The translations under genes and the position numbers were made by a program. This document shows positions 17,645 to 30,000 of a stretch of 30,000 nt of DNA, in pieces. Within the stretch, counting starts at the first letter, position 1; every line of letters begins with the position of its first letter. Source of the DNA: Cryptomeria japonica (lineage: Eukaryota; Streptophyta; Pinopsida; Cupressales; Cupressaceae); assembly GCF_030272615.1 (NCBI RefSeq), contig NW_026728923.1, positions 1 to 30,000 on the forward strand. Reading direction: 5' to 3'. Under the pieces are notes generated by a model. It searched no databases. It was not told the DNA's origin and saw nothing but the letters and a program-made list of their open reading frames with translations.

Positions 17645-17763
17645 GGGTGCGATCATACCAGCGTTAGTGCACCGGATCCCATCAGAACTCCGCAGTTAAG
17701 CGCGCTTGGGCCGGAGTAGTACTGGGATGGGTGACCTCCCGGGAAGTCCCGGTGTTGCACCCT
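17645..17763 (+). rRNA. 5S rRNA: 5S ribosomal RNA, copy 3
   Basis: A 119-base gene 6108 bp from copy 2 with complete internal control region (box A at 17694-17710, box C around 17724-17743) and intact terminal helix. I see no difference from copies 2, 4 and 5 within the RNA. Expected to be functional. Confidence 0.98.
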
Positions 17764-17775
17764 TTCTTAGTTTTT
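17764..17775 (+). terminator. Pol III T-run terminator, 5S copy 3
   Basis: TTCTTAG followed by T5 at 17771-17775. Confidence 0.75.
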
Positions 17776-20700
17776 CGCCGGGCGTCGCAATGCTATTTGA
17801 ATAAACCTTTTGCCCGTTTGCGTTCTCGTCGGGGCCGGGCCGGGCCGGGGTGCGCTGCCCGCACTACCGCGCGCGCGGGGGGCGACACCGAGCGCGCACC
17901 CGAGGCGCCCCGAGCACACAGGCCACGGTGCAACCCGGGCGTTGTGCGCGCACCCCGGTGCGCCCGAGGTGCTGCGCGCGCACCCAGGTGAAATCGGTGT
18001 GCACCTCGGCCAGTGCGCGCTCGGTCGAGTCGCGCACGTTGGCCAAGGTGCACGGTGATGTTTCTTACTCTAAGGTTCCGCACCAGACGCCCGGGACAGG
18101 TGAGCGAAGCTGGGCGGGGCCGGGTGCGCGGCCGGGGCAGGTGCACGCAGCTGGAGAGAGCTTTGGAGCACACCAGAGGTGCGCACCTTGGAGCACACTT
18201 CGGAGCGCACCAATGATGCGCTCCATTCAAAAGTTTCCTGAAAAGGCAAAAAAAGTTGAGATTATAGAATTTCCCACTTGAGAGATTGTAAAAAAAAAAA
18301 ATTTAAAATGAAGGAAACGCGGGTGCCAAGGTGTGCGCGCCCGGGTGCGCAGCCCAGCCAAGGTGTGCGCACCAAGGCGCCCACCCTGGCGAAGGTGCAC
18401 GCAAGGTGCGCACCCGAGGCAAACCGGACAATTAACCCAACTTTCGACTTCGCGCGCACCTGCGCACCTTGGAGCGCACTTCGGAGCGCTCCTTGGTGCG
18501 CACCAATCTTGGGCACCTCGGAGTGCACCATGGCGCCCACCAAGGTGCGCACCCGGGGCAAACCGAGCTCCGACTTCGTGCGCACCTTGGAGCGCACGAA
18601 AGGTGCGCACCATGGCGCCCACCAAGGTGCGCAGCCCAGCCAAGGCGTGCGCATCAAGGTGCGCACCCTGGCGAAGGTGCGCACCCGGGGCAAACCGAGC
18701 TCCGACTTCGTGCGCACCTTGGAGCGCACAAAGGGTGCGCAACCCAGCCAAGGTGTGCGCACCCCGGGCAAACCGAGCTCCGAATCGTGCGCACCTTGGA
18801 GCACACTTCGGAGCCCTCCTTGGTGCGCACCGATGTTGCGCACCTCGGAGCGCACCCGGGGAAAACAATGCAATTAACCCGACTTTCGACTTCGTGGGCA
18901 CCTCGGAGCGCTCTCGGGTTCGCACCTCGGAGCACACCGAGGTGCGCACCTTTGATGCGCTGCCTTCACCAATTTCCAGAAAAGGCAAGAAAACATTGAG
19001 AAGGTGTGCGCACCGAGGTGCCCACCCTGGCGAAGGTGCACGCGAGGTGCGCACCCGGGGCAAACCGGGCTCCGACTTCGTGCACGCCATGCTGCGCACC
19101 TTGGAGGGCCATGGTGCGCACCTTGGAGCACACTTCGGAGCGCTCAATGGTGCCCAACCCAGCCAAGGTGCCCACCGCGGCGAAGGTGCACGCGAGGTGC
19201 GCACCCGGGGTAAACCGGGCTCCGACTTCGTGCACGCCGCACCTTGGAGCACACTTCGGAGCGCTCCTTGGTGCGCACCAGGGCGCGCAACCCAGCCGAG
19301 GTGCCCACCCCGGCGAAGGTGCACGCGGGGTGCGCACCCGGGGCAAACCGGGCTCCGACTTCGTGCACGCCATGGTGCCCACCGCGGCGAAGGTGCACGC
19401 GAGGTGCGCACCCGGGGCAAACCGGGCTCCGACTTCGTGCACGCCGCACCTTGGAGCACACTTCGGAGCGCTCCTTGGTGCGCACCAGGGCGCGCAACCC
19501 AGCCGAGGTGCCCACCCCAGCGAAGGTGCACGCGAGGTGCGCACCCGGGGCAAACCGGGCTCCGACTTCGTGCACGCCATGGTGCCCACCGCGGCGAAGG
19601 TGCACGCGAGGTGCGCACCCGGGGCAAACCGGGCTCCGACTTCGTGCACGCCATGGTGCCCACCGCGGCGAAGGTGCACGCGAGGTGCGCACCCGGGGCA
19701 AACCGGGCTCCGACTTCGTGCACGCCGCACCTTGGAGCACACTTCGGAGCGCTCCTTGGTGCGCACCATGGTGCCCACCAGGGCGCGCAACCCCGCCGAA
19801 GGTGCACGCGAGGTGCGCACCCGGGGCAAACCGGGCTCCGACTTCGTGCACGCCGCACCTTGGAGCACACTTCGGAGCGCTCCTTGGTGCGCACCAGGGC
19901 GCGCAACCCCGCCGAAGGTGCACGCGAGGTGCGCACCCGGGGCAAACCGGGCTCCGACTTCGTGCACGCCATGGTGCGCACCAGGGTGCCCACCGCGGCG
20001 AAGGTGCGCACCCGGGGCAAACCGGGCTCCGACTTCGTGCACGCCGCACCTTGGAGCACACTTCGGAGCGCTCCTTGGTGCGCACCAGGGCGCGCAACCC
20101 AGCCGAGGTGCCCACCCCGGCGAAGGTGCACGCGAGGTGCGCACCCGGGGCAAACCGGGCTCCGACTTCGTGCACGCCATGGTGCCCACCGCGGCGAAGG
20201 TGCGCACCCGGGGCAAACCGGGCTAGGACTTCGTGCACGCCGCACCTTGGAGCACACTTCGGAGCGCTCCTTGGTGCGCACCATGGTGCCCACCAGGCCG
20301 CGCAACCCAGCCAAGGTGTGCGCACCAAGGTGCACGCGAGGTGCGCACCCGGGGCAAACCGGGGTCCGGCTTCGTGCACGCCGCACCTTGGAGCACACAT
20401 CGGGGCGCTCCCGGGTTCGCACCGGCGTTGCGCACTGTGGTGGGCACCTCGGAGCGCACCGTGGTGGGCACCTCGGAGCACACCAAGGTGGGCAGCGAGG
20501 TGCGCACCTTTGATGCGATGCCTTCACTAATTTCCATAAAAGGCAAAAGAAAACGAGATTTTAAAATTTCCGTTTTGAAAGATAGTGAGAAAAAGGGAAT
20601 GCTGGTGCCATCTTGAGCCCGCCCTGGTGCGCAGCCCAGCCAAGGTGTGCGCACCAAGGTGCCCACCCTGGCGAAGGTGCGCGCCCGGGCAATTAACCCA

Positions 20701-23700
20701 ACTTCCAACTTCGCGCGCGCCAGGGTGGGAGCGCACCCAACAACCGGGCCTGGGAAGAGCCAATGCGAGAAACCCCACCAAACGCTCTGACAAAAAAAGA
20801 GGGGGCGCTCCAGTAACCCCGCTTCGGAGCGCACCCTGGGCAAACCCAGCCAGGGTGCCCACCCCGGCCAAGGTGCAGGCGAGGTGCGCACCCGGGGCAA
20901 ACCGGGCTCCGACAACGTGCACGCCGCACCTTGGAGCACACTTCGTAGCGCTCCCGGGTGCGCACCTCAGAGCACACCAAGGTGGGCAGCGAGGTGCGCA
21001 CCTTTGATGCGCTGCCTTCACTAATTTCCAGAAAAGGCAAAAAAAAGAGGAGATTTTAAAATTTCCGTTTTGAAAGATAGTGAAAAAAACGGAACGCGGG
21101 TGCCATCTTGAGCCCGCCCTGGTGCACAGCCCAGGTAAGGTGCCCACCCTGGCAAAGGTGCGCACCCGGGCAATTAACCCTACTTCCGACTTCGTGCGCG
21201 CCAGGGTGGCAACCGGGCCTGGGAAGAGCCAATGCGAGAAACCCCACCAAACGCTCCGACAAAAAAAGAGGCGGCGCTCCAATAACCCCGCTTCGGAGCG
21301 CAGCCGGGGCAAACCCAGCCAAGGTGCCCACCCCGACGAAGGTGCACGCGAGGTGCGCACCCGGGGCAAACCGGGCTCCGACAACGTGCACGCAGCACCT
21401 TGGAGCACACTTCGAAGCACTCCCGGGTGCCCACCGGCGTTGCGCACCGTGGTGGGCAGCGAGGTGCGCACCTTTGATGCGCTGCCTTCACTAATTTCCA
21501 GAAAAGGCAAAAAAAAATGAGATTTTAAAATTTCCGTTTTGAAAGATAGTGAAAAAAACGGAACGCGGGTGCCATCTTGAGCCCGCCCTGGTGCGCAGCC
21601 CAGGCAAGGCATGCGCACCAAGGTGCCCACCCGCGGTGCACACCCGGGGCAAACCGGGCTCCGACTTCGTGCAGGCCGCACCTTGGAGCACACTTCGGAG
21701 CGCTCCTTGGTGCGCACCATGGTGCCCACCAGGGCGCACCCGGGGCAAACCGGGCTCCGACTTCGTGCACGCCGCACCTTGGAGCACACATCGGAGCGCT
21801 CCCAGGTTCGCACCAGCGTTGCGCACCTTTGATGCGCTGCCTTCACTAATTTCCAGAAAAGGCAAAAAAAAACGATATTTTAAAATTTCCGTTCTGAAAG
21901 ATAGTGAAAAAAACGGAACGCGGGTGCCATCTTGAGCCCTTCCTGGTGCGCAGCCCAGGCAAGTTGTGCGCACCAAGGTGCCCACCCTGGCGGAGGTGCG
22001 CGCCCGGGGCAAACCGGGCTCCGACTTCGTGCACTGCATGGTGCCCACCAAGGCGCGCAACCCAGCCAAGGTGCCCACCGCAGCGAAGGTGCACGCGAGG
22101 TGCGCACCCGAGGTGCACACCCGGGGCAAACCGAGCTCCGACTTCGTGCACGCCGCACCTTGGAGCACACTTCAGAGCGCTCCTTGGTGCGCACCAGGGC
22201 GCGCAACCCAGCCAAGGTGCTCACCCCGGCGAAGGTGCACGCGAGGTGCGCACCCGGGGCAAGCCGGGCTCGGACTTCGTGCACGCCGCACCTTGGAGCA
22301 CACATCGGAGCGCTCCCGGGTTCGCACCAGCATTGCGCACCTTTGATGCGCTGCCTTCACTAATTTCCAGAAAAGGCAAAAAAAAAAAAAAAACGAGATT
22401 TTAAAATTTCCGTTTTGAAAGATAGTGAAAAAAACGGAACGCGGGTGCCATCTTGAGCCCGCCCTGGTGTGCAGCCCAGGCAAGTTGTGCGCACCAAGGC
22501 ACCCACCCTGGCCAAGGTGGGTCACGGGGTGGGTCCTAGGGTGGGTAACGGGGTGGGTACTAAGGTGCGTGCCAAGGTGGGTCATGGGGTGGGTGCCAAG
22601 GTGGGCACCAGGGTGGGTGTGCACCAACCCTAGCCAGGGTAGGTCACGGGGTGGTTGTCGGGGTGGGCGTCAAGGAGCCAAGGTGGGTGGCAAGTAGCCA
22701 AGTTGCGTGCCAAGGTGGGTGTCGGGGTGGGTGCCAAGGATCCAAGGTGGGTGCCAAGGAACCAAGGTGGGTGTCTGGGTGGGTGCCGAGGTGGGAGCCA
22801 GGGTGGGTCCCAAGGTGAGTGCAAAGGTGGGTGCCAGGGTCAAGGTGAGTGCCAATGTGGGTTCCAAGGTGCCAGGGTCAGGGTGAGTGCCAATGTGGGT
22901 TCAAAGGTGCTAAGTTGGGTGCGAGGTTGGGTGCGAGGGTGGGTGGGTGCCAAGGTGTGCTAGGTGGAAGCCCGGGTGGGTCGGCATCCCATGGGTGTCG
23001 AGTTGGGTGCCTGATGGGTGCTTCTTGTCAAGTTTTAGTCGTCGGGACTCATTTCGAGCCTTAGAGGTCGTTTCTTGTCCGGTTGCCCTGTCTTCGACCT
23101 GGGAACCCAATTTTGGTCCTCGGGTCCCATTTTTTTTTGTCTCGCATCCCACTTTTGGCCTGTGGCCTTTTCGGGGTCGATTCTCGTTTTGGGCATCAGA
23201 GCATGTTTCTTCTCCTAAAACCCAATATTTGTTTATTAAGTCTCGGAACACATTTTTGTTCTCGTGGACCCATCATGGGTCTTGGAACGCATTTGTGGTC
23301 CTTGGGTCCCATTTTGCATCCCGAAACTTGTGTTTTGGTGCTTGATCCCTATTTTGGGTGCCCACCTTGCACCAAGTGCGCACCCGGGGCAAACCGAGCG
23401 CCTTGGTGCACCGGGGCAAGATCGAGCGTGCACCCGAGGCGCCCCGAACATGCACCAAGGTGCACTCGGCCCACATGTGAGCGCAGGTCGTTGCGCCCGA
23501 GGTGGTGTGTGGGCACCGCGTTGCAGACGGGACACTGCACGCACACGACGCCCCGTCCAGGTGCACGCACGTAGGCCGGGCCGGGTGCACACCCGACGCC
23601 CTAGCAAGGTGCGCGCACCCGGGCAGGGCTCACACTTGGCGAACGGGGCGCACTTCGCGAGGGAGGGTGTGCACCTCGACGGGGGTGGGTGGCCGGGGTG

Positions 23701-23725
23701 GATTCGCACGTGGGTCGCGGTTTGC

Positions 23726-23753
23726 TAAGTACACACTGCGACAAGCTCATAAC
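23726..23753 (+). promoter_or_regulatory. upstream element of 5S copy 4
   Basis: TAAGTA at -28 to -23 and C at -1, as in copy 1. Confidence 0.6.
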
Positions 23754-23872
23754 GGGTGCGATCATACCAGCGTTAGTGCACCGGATCCCATCAGAACTCC
23801 GCAGTTAAGCGCGCTTGGGCCGGAGTAGTACTGGGATGGGTGACCTCCCGGGAAGTCCCGGTGTTGCACCCT
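23754..23872 (+). rRNA. 5S rRNA: 5S ribosomal RNA, copy 4
   Basis: A 119-base gene 6109 bp from copy 3. The one-base longer step is explained by the extra G at 17877-17882. Internal promoter boxes and terminal helix are intact, and the sequence matches copies 3 and 5. Confidence 0.98.
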
Positions 23873-23884
23873 TTCTTAGTTTTT
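23873..23884 (+). terminator. Pol III T-run terminator, 5S copy 4
   Basis: TTCTTAG followed by T5 at 23880-23884. Confidence 0.75.
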
Positions 23885-26800
23885 CGCCGGGCGTCGCAAT
23901 GCTATTTGAATAAACCTTTTGCCCGTTTGCGTTCTCGTCGGGGCCGGGCCGGGCCGGGGTGCGCTGCCCGCACTACCGCGCGCGCGGGGGCGACACCGAG
24001 CGCGCACCCGAGGCGCCCCGAGCACACAGGCCACGGTGCAACCCGGGCGTTGTGCGCGCACCCCGGTGCGCCCGAGGTGCTGCGCGCGCACCCAGGTGAA
24101 ATCGGTGTGCACCTCGGCCAGTGCGCGCTCGGTCGAGTCGCGCACGTTGGCCAAGGTGCACGGTGATGTTTCTTACTCTAAGGTTCCGCACCAGACGCCC
24201 GGGACAGGTGAGCGAAGCTGGGCGGGGCCGGGTGCGCGGCCGGGGCAGGTGCACGCAGCTGGAGAGAGCTTTGGAGCACACCAGAGGTGCGCACCTTGGA
24301 GCACACTTCGGAGCGCACCAATGATGCGCTCCATTCAAAAGTTTCCTGAAAAGGCAAAAAAAGTTGAGATTATAGAATTTCCCACTTGAGAGATTGTAAA
24401 AAAAAAAAATTTAAAATGAAGGAAACGCGGGTGCCAAGGTGTGCGCGCCCGGGTGCGCAGCCCAGCCAAGGTGTGCGCACCAAGGCGCCCACCCTGGCGA
24501 AGGTGCACGCAAGGTGCGCACCCGAGGCAAACCGGACAATTAACCCAACTTTCGACTTCGCGCGCACCTGCGCACCTTGGAGCGCACTTCGGAGCGCTCC
24601 TTGGTGCGCACCAATCTTGGGCACCTCGGAGTGCACCATGGCGCCCACCAAGGTGCGCACCCGGGGCAAACCGAGCTCCGACTTCGTGCGCACCTTGGAG
24701 CGCACGAAAGGTGCGCACCATGGCGCCCACCAAGGTGCGCAGCCCAGCCAAGGCGTGCGCATCAAGGTGCGCACCCTGGCGAAGGTGCGCACCCGGGGCA
24801 AACCGAGCTCCGACTTCGTGCGCACCTTGGAGCGCACAAAGGGTGCGCAACCCAGCCAAGGTGTGCGCACCCCGGGCAAACCGAGCTCCGAATCGTGCGC
24901 ACCTTGGAGCACACTTCGGAGCCCTCCTTGGTGCGCACCGATGTTGCGCACCTCGGAGCGCACCCGGGGAAAACAATGCAATTAACCCGACTTTCGACTT
25001 CGTGGGCACCTCGGAGCGCTCTCGGGTTCGCACCTCGGAGCACACCGAGGTGCGCACCTTTGATGCGCTGCCTTCACCAATTTCCAGAAAAGGCAAGAAA
25101 ACATTGAGAAGGTGTGCGCACCGAGGTGCCCACCCTGGCGAAGGTGCACGCGAGGTGCGCACCCGGGGCAAACCGGGCTCCGACTTCGTGCACGCCATGC
25201 TGCGCACCTTGGAGGGCCATGGTGCGCACCTTGGAGCACACTTCGGAGCGCTCAATGGTGCCCAACCCAGCCAAGGTGCCCACCGCGGCGAAGGTGCACG
25301 CGAGGTGCGCACCCGGGGTAAACCGGGCTCCGACTTCGTGCACGCCGCACCTTGGAGCACACTTCGGAGCGCTCCTTGGTGCGCACCAGGGCGCGCAACC
25401 CAGCCGAGGTGCCCACCCCGGCGAAGGTGCACGCGGGGTGCGCACCCGGGGCAAACCGGGCTCCGACTTCGTGCACGCCATGGTGCCCACCGCGGCGAAG
25501 GTGCACGCGAGGTGCGCACCCGGGGCAAACCGGGCTCCGACTTCGTGCACGCCGCACCTTGGAGCACACTTCGGAGCGCTCCTTGGTGCGCACCAGGGCG
25601 CGCAACCCAGCCGAGGTGCCCACCCCAGCGAAGGTGCACGCGAGGTGCGCACCCGGGGCAAACCGGGCTCCGACTTCGTGCACGCCATGGTGCCCACCGC
25701 GGCGAAGGTGCACGCGAGGTGCGCACCCGGGGCAAACCGGGCTCCGACTTCGTGCACGCCATGGTGCCCACCGCGGCGAAGGTGCACGCGAGGTGCGCAC
25801 CCGGGGCAAACCGGGCTCCGACTTCGTGCACGCCGCACCTTGGAGCACACTTCGGAGCGCTCCTTGGTGCGCACCATGGTGCCCACCAGGGCGCGCAACC
25901 CCGCCGAAGGTGCACGCGAGGTGCGCACCCGGGGCAAACCGGGCTCCGACTTCGTGCACGCCGCACCTTGGAGCACACTTCGGAGCGCTCCTTGGTGCGC
26001 ACCAGGGCGCGCAACCCCGCCGAAGGTGCACGCGAGGTGCGCACCCGGGGCAAACCGGGCTCCGACTTCGTGCACGCCATGGTGCGCACCAGGGTGCCCA
26101 CCGCGGCGAAGGTGCGCACCCGGGGCAAACCGGGCTCCGACTTCGTGCACGCCGCACCTTGGAGCACACTTCGGAGCGCTCCTTGGTGCGCACCAGGGCG
26201 CGCAACCCAGCCGAGGTGCCCACCCCGGCGAAGGTGCACGCGAGGTGCGCACCCGGGGCAAACCGGGCTCCGACTTCGTGCACGCCATGGTGCCCACCGC
26301 GGCGAAGGTGCGCACCCGGGGCAAACCGGGCTAGGACTTCGTGCACGCCGCACCTTGGAGCACACTTCGGAGCGCTCCTTGGTGCGCACCATGGTGCCCA
26401 CCAGGCCGCGCAACCCAGCCAAGGTGTGCGCACCAAGGTGCACGCGAGGTGCGCACCCGGGGCAAACCGGGGTCCGGCTTCGTGCACGCCGCACCTTGGA
26501 GCACACATCGGGGCGCTCCCGGGTTCGCACCGGCGTTGCGCACCGTGGTGGGCACCTCGGAGCGCACCGTGGTGGGCACCTCGGAGCACACCAAGGTGGG
26601 CAGCGAGGTGCGCACCTTTGATGCGATGCCTTCACTAATTTCCATAAAAGGCAAAAGAAAACGAGATTTTAAAATTTCCGTTTTGAAAGATAGTGAGAAA
26701 AAGGGAATGCTGGTGCCATCTTGAGCCCGCCCTGGTGCGCAGCCCAGCCAAGGTGTGCGCACCAAGGTGCCCACCCTGGCGAAGGTGCGCGCCCGGGCAA

Positions 26801-29800
26801 TTAACCCAACTTCCAACTTCGCGCGCGCCAGGGTGGGAGCGCACCCAACAACCGGGCCTGGGAAGAGCCAATGCGAGAAACCCCACCAAACGCTCTGACA
26901 AAAAAAGAGGGGGCGCTCCAGTAACCCCGCTTCGGAGCGCACCCTGGGCAAACCCAGCCAGGGTGCCCACCCCGGCCAAGGTGCAGGCGAGGTGCGCACC
27001 CGGGGCAAACCGGGCTCCGACAACGTGCACGCCGCACCTTGGAGCACACTTCGTAGCGCTCCCGGGTGCGCACCTCAGAGCACACCAAGGTGGGCAGCGA
27101 GGTGCGCACCTTTGATGCGCTGCCTTCACTAATTTCCAGAAAAGGCAAAAAAAAGAGGAGATTTTAAAATTTCCGTTTTGAAAGATAGTGAAAAAAACGG
27201 AACGCGGGTGCCATCTTGAGCCCGCCCTGGTGCACAGCCCAGGTAAGGTGCCCACCCTGGCAAAGGTGCGCACCCGGGCAATTAACCCTACTTCCGACTT
27301 CGTGCGCGCCAGGGTGGCAACCGGGCCTGGGAAGAGCCAATGCGAGAAACCCCACCAAACGCTCCGACAAAAAAAGAGGCGGCGCTCCAATAACCCCGCT
27401 TCGGAGCGCAGCCGGGGCAAACCCAGCCAAGGTGCCCACCCCGACGAAGGTGCACGCGAGGTGCGCACCCGGGGCAAACCGGGCTCCGACAACGTGCACG
27501 CAGCACCTTGGAGCACACTTCGAAGCACTCCCGGGTGCCCACCGGCGTTGCGCACCGTGGTGGGCAGCGAGGTGCGCACCTTTGATGCGCTGCCTTCACT
27601 AATTTCCAGAAAAGGCAAAAAAAAATGAGATTTTAAAATTTCCGTTTTGAAAGATAGTGAAAAAAACGGAACGCGGGTGCCATCTTGAGCCCGCCCTGGT
27701 GCGCAGCCCAGGCAAGGCATGCGCACCAAGGTGCCCACCCGCGGTGCACGCCCGGGGCAAACCGGGCTCCGACTTCGTGCAGGCCGCACCTTGGAGCACA
27801 CTTCGGAGCGCTCCTTGGTGCGCACCATGGTGCCCACCAGGGCGCACCCGGGGCAAACCGGGCTCCGACTTCGTGCACGCCGCACCTTGGAGCACACATC
27901 GGAGCGCTCCCAGGTTCGCACCAGCGTTGCGCACCTTTGATGCGCTGCCTTCACTAATTTCCAGAAAAGGCAAAAAAAAACGATATTTTAAAATTTCCGT
28001 TCTGAAAGATAGTGAAAAAAACGGAACGCGGGTGCCATCTTGAGCCCTTCCTGGTGCGCAGCCCAGGCAAGTTGTGCGCACCAAGGTGCCCACCCTGGCG
28101 GAGGTGCGCGCCCGGGGCAAACCGGGCTCCGACTTCGTGCACTGCATGGTGCCCACCAAGGCGCGCAACCCAGCCAAGGTGCCCACCGCAGCGAAGGTGC
28201 ACGCGAGGTGCGCACCCGAGGTGCACACCCGGGGCAAACCGAGCTCCGACTTCGTGCACGCCGCACCTTGGAGCACACTTCAGAGCGCTCCTTGGTGCGC
28301 ACCAGGGCGCGCAACCCAGCCAAGGTGCTCACCCCGGCGAAGGTGCACGCGAGGTGCGCACCCGGGGCAAGCCGGGCTCGGACTTCGTGCACGCCGCACC
28401 TTGGAGCACACATCGGAGCGCTCCCGGGTTCGCACCAGCATTGCGCACCTTTGATGCGCTGCCTTCACTAATTTCCAGAAAAGGCAAAAAAAAAAAAAAA
28501 ACGAGATTTTAAAATTTCCGTTTTGAAAGATAGTGAAAAAAACGGAACGCGGGTGCCATCTTGAGCCCGCCCTGGTGTGCAGCCCAGGCAAGTTGTGCGC
28601 ACCAAGGCACCCACCCTGGCCAAGGTGGGTCACGGGGTGGGTCCTAGGGTGGGTAACGGGGTGGGTACTAAGGTGCGTGCCAAGGTGGGTCATGGGGTGG
28701 GTGCCAAGGTGGGCACCAGGGTGGGTGTGCACCAACCCTAGCCAGGGTAGGTCACGGGGTGGTTGTCGGGGTGGGCGTCAAGGAGCCAAGGTGGGTGGCA
28801 AGTAGCCAAGTTGCGTGCCAAGGTGGGTGTCGGGGTGGGTGCCAAGGATCCAAGGTGGGTGCCAAGGAACCAAGGTGGGTGTCTGGGTGGGTGCCGAGGT
28901 GGGAGCCAGGGTGGGTCCCAAGGTGAGTGCAAAGGTGGGTGCCAGGGTCAAGGTGAGTGCCAATGTGGGTTCCAAGGTGCCAGGGTCAGGGTGAGTGCCA
29001 ATGTGGGTTCAAAGGTGCTAAGTTGGGTGCGAGGTTGGGTGCGAGGGTGGGTGGGTGCCAAGGTGTGCTAGGTGGAAGCCCGGGTGGGTCGGCATCCCAT
29101 GGGTGTCGAGTTGGGTGCCTGATGGGTGCTTCTTGTCAAGTTTTAGTCGTCGGGACTCATTTCGAGCCTTAGAGGTCGTTTCTTGTCCGGTTGCCCTGTC
29201 TTCGACCTGGGAACCCAATTTTGGTCCTCGGGTCCCATTTTTTTTTGTCTCGCATCCCACTTTTGGCCTGTGGCCTTTTCGGGGTCGATTCTCGTTTTGG
29301 GCATCAGAGCATGTTTCTTCTCCTAAAACCCAATATTTGTTTATTAAGTCTCGGAACACATTTTTGTTCTCGTGGACCCATCATGGGTCTTGGAACGCAT
29401 TTGTGGTCCTTGGGTCCCATTTTGCATCCCGAAACTTGTGTTTTGGTGCTTGATCCCTATTTTGGGTGCCCACCTTGCACCAAGTGCGCACCCGGGGCAA
29501 ACCGAGCGCCTTGGTGCACCGGGGCAAGATCGAGCGTGCACCCGAGGCGCCCCGAACATGCACCAAGGTGCACTCGGCCCACATGTGAGCGCAGGTCGTT
29601 GCGCCCGAGGTGGTGTGTGGGCACCGCGTTGCAGACGGGACACTGCACGCACACGACGCCCCGTCCAGGTGCACGCACGTAGGCCGGGCCGGGTGCACAC
29701 CCGACGCCCTAGCAAGGTGCGCGCACCCGGGCAGGGCTCACACTTGGCGAACGGGGCGCACTTCGCGAGGGAGGGTGTGCACCTCGACGGGGGTGGGTGG

Positions 29801-29833
29801 CCGGGGTGGATTCGCACGTGGGTCGCGGTTTGC

Positions 29834-29861
29834 TAAGTACACACTGCGACAAGCTCATAAC
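29834..29861 (+). promoter_or_regulatory. upstream element of 5S copy 5
   Basis: TAAGTA at -28 to -23 and C at -1, as in copy 1. Confidence 0.6.
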
Positions 29862-29980
29862 GGGTGCGATCATACCAGCGTTAGTGCACCGGATCCCATC
29901 AGAACTCCGCAGTTAAGCGCGCTTGGGCCGGAGTAGTACTGGGATGGGTGACCTCCCGGGAAGTCCCGGTGTTGCACCCT
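29862..29980 (+). rRNA. 5S rRNA: 5S ribosomal RNA, copy 5
   Basis: A 119-base gene 6108 bp from copy 4. Box A, intermediate element, box C and terminal helix are intact; it matches copies 3 and 4. Complete in spite of the nearby window end. Confidence 0.98.
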
Positions 29981-29992
29981 TTCTTAGTTTTT
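29981..29992 (+). terminator. Pol III T-run terminator, 5S copy 5
   Basis: TTCTTAG followed by T5 at 29988-29992. Confidence 0.75.
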
Positions 29993-30000
29993 CGCCGGGC

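Larger units (their letters stand above)
16390..22498. repeat. 5S-bearing tandem unit C (6109 bp)
   Basis: Carries the 74-bp duplication (19532-19679). Private differences include one extra G in the run at 17877-17882, T at 20436 where the other units have C, and CACACCCGGGG near 21640 where the others have CACGCCCGGGG. Otherwise near-identical to units B and D. Confidence 0.95.
22499..28606. repeat. 5S-bearing tandem unit D (6108 bp)
   Basis: Carries the 74-bp duplication (25640-25787) and A16 in the last poly-A run. It lacks the private changes noted for units B and C, so it looks closest to the consensus of the homogenised part of the array. Confidence 0.95.
28607..30000. repeat. 5S-bearing tandem unit E (partial, cut by window end)
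   Basis: Contains the G-rich block, T-rich block, upstream flank and the complete 5S copy 5, then ends 20 bases past the gene. The array therefore continues beyond the window and its copy number is unknown. Confidence 0.95.

Noticed and set aside
1-30000. 18S, 5.8S or 25S rRNA genes, or tRNA genes
   Set aside because: I looked for conserved rRNA and tRNA segments on both strands and saw none; only the 5S genes are present.

Overview
This window is nuclear ribosomal-DNA spacer from a land plant. I see no credible protein-coding gene. It holds five complete 5S rRNA genes, all on the + strand, starting at 5502, 11537, 17645, 23754 and 29862. Their box A, intermediate element, box C and closing terminal helix are intact. 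The 5S sequence is of seed-plant type. Details such as the GCGTTAGTGCACC stretch and the GCGCGCTTGGGCC region remind me of gymnosperm 5S genes, but that lineage call is inference. Each 5S gene sits in a tandem unit of about 6.1 kb, far longer than the usual plant 5S repeat of a few hundred bases to about 1 kb.

Layout. Positions 1-1166 hold nearly four copies of a ~310-bp repeat. Positions 1167-1797 hold a 38/52-bp minisatellite built on palindromic GTGCGCAC cores. Positions 1798-2865 hold six more repeats, mostly ~156 bp. The ~310-bp and ~156-bp repeats share a ~102-bp cassette, present ten times in 61-2804. Each cassette carries CCCCTATATA; read on the - strand this is TATATAGGGG, which resembles the plant RNA polymerase I initiation motif. 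I therefore read 1-2865 as the intergenic spacer (IGS) of a 35S rDNA unit with duplicated spacer promoters, with the 18S gene expected to the left of the window on the - strand. Positions 2866-3030 are a GTGCAC-rich bridge. Positions 3031-4245 are a G-rich minisatellite (GGTGGGTGCCAA-like).

From 4246 to the end the window is the 5S-bearing array: unit A 4246-10281 (6036 bp), B 10282-16389 (6108), C 16390-22498 (6109), D 22499-28606 (6108), and partial E 28607-30000. Within a unit the order is: G-rich block, T-rich degenerate repeats, GC-rich 5S upstream flank, 5S gene, CpG-rich downstream flank, a ~2.2-kb block of GGTGCGCACC-type palindromic subrepeats, then modules of 355-522 bp delimited by five copies of an AT-rich core. 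The length differences between units are fully explained by four visible indels: a 74-bp subrepeat gain, one T, one A in a poly-A run, and one G.

How the parts work together. The 5S genes would be transcribed by RNA polymerase III from internal promoters and stop at T-runs. The left-hand cassettes would recruit RNA polymerase I in the opposite direction. Short motifs shared by the left spacer and the 5S units suggest that the 5S spacer grew out of IGS-type repeats. The picture is a linked 35S-5S arrangement in which the 5S gene and several kb of spacer were amplified as a sub-array. The very long open frames on both strands (up to 766 codons) are by-products of GC-rich palindromic repeats and are not annotated as genes.
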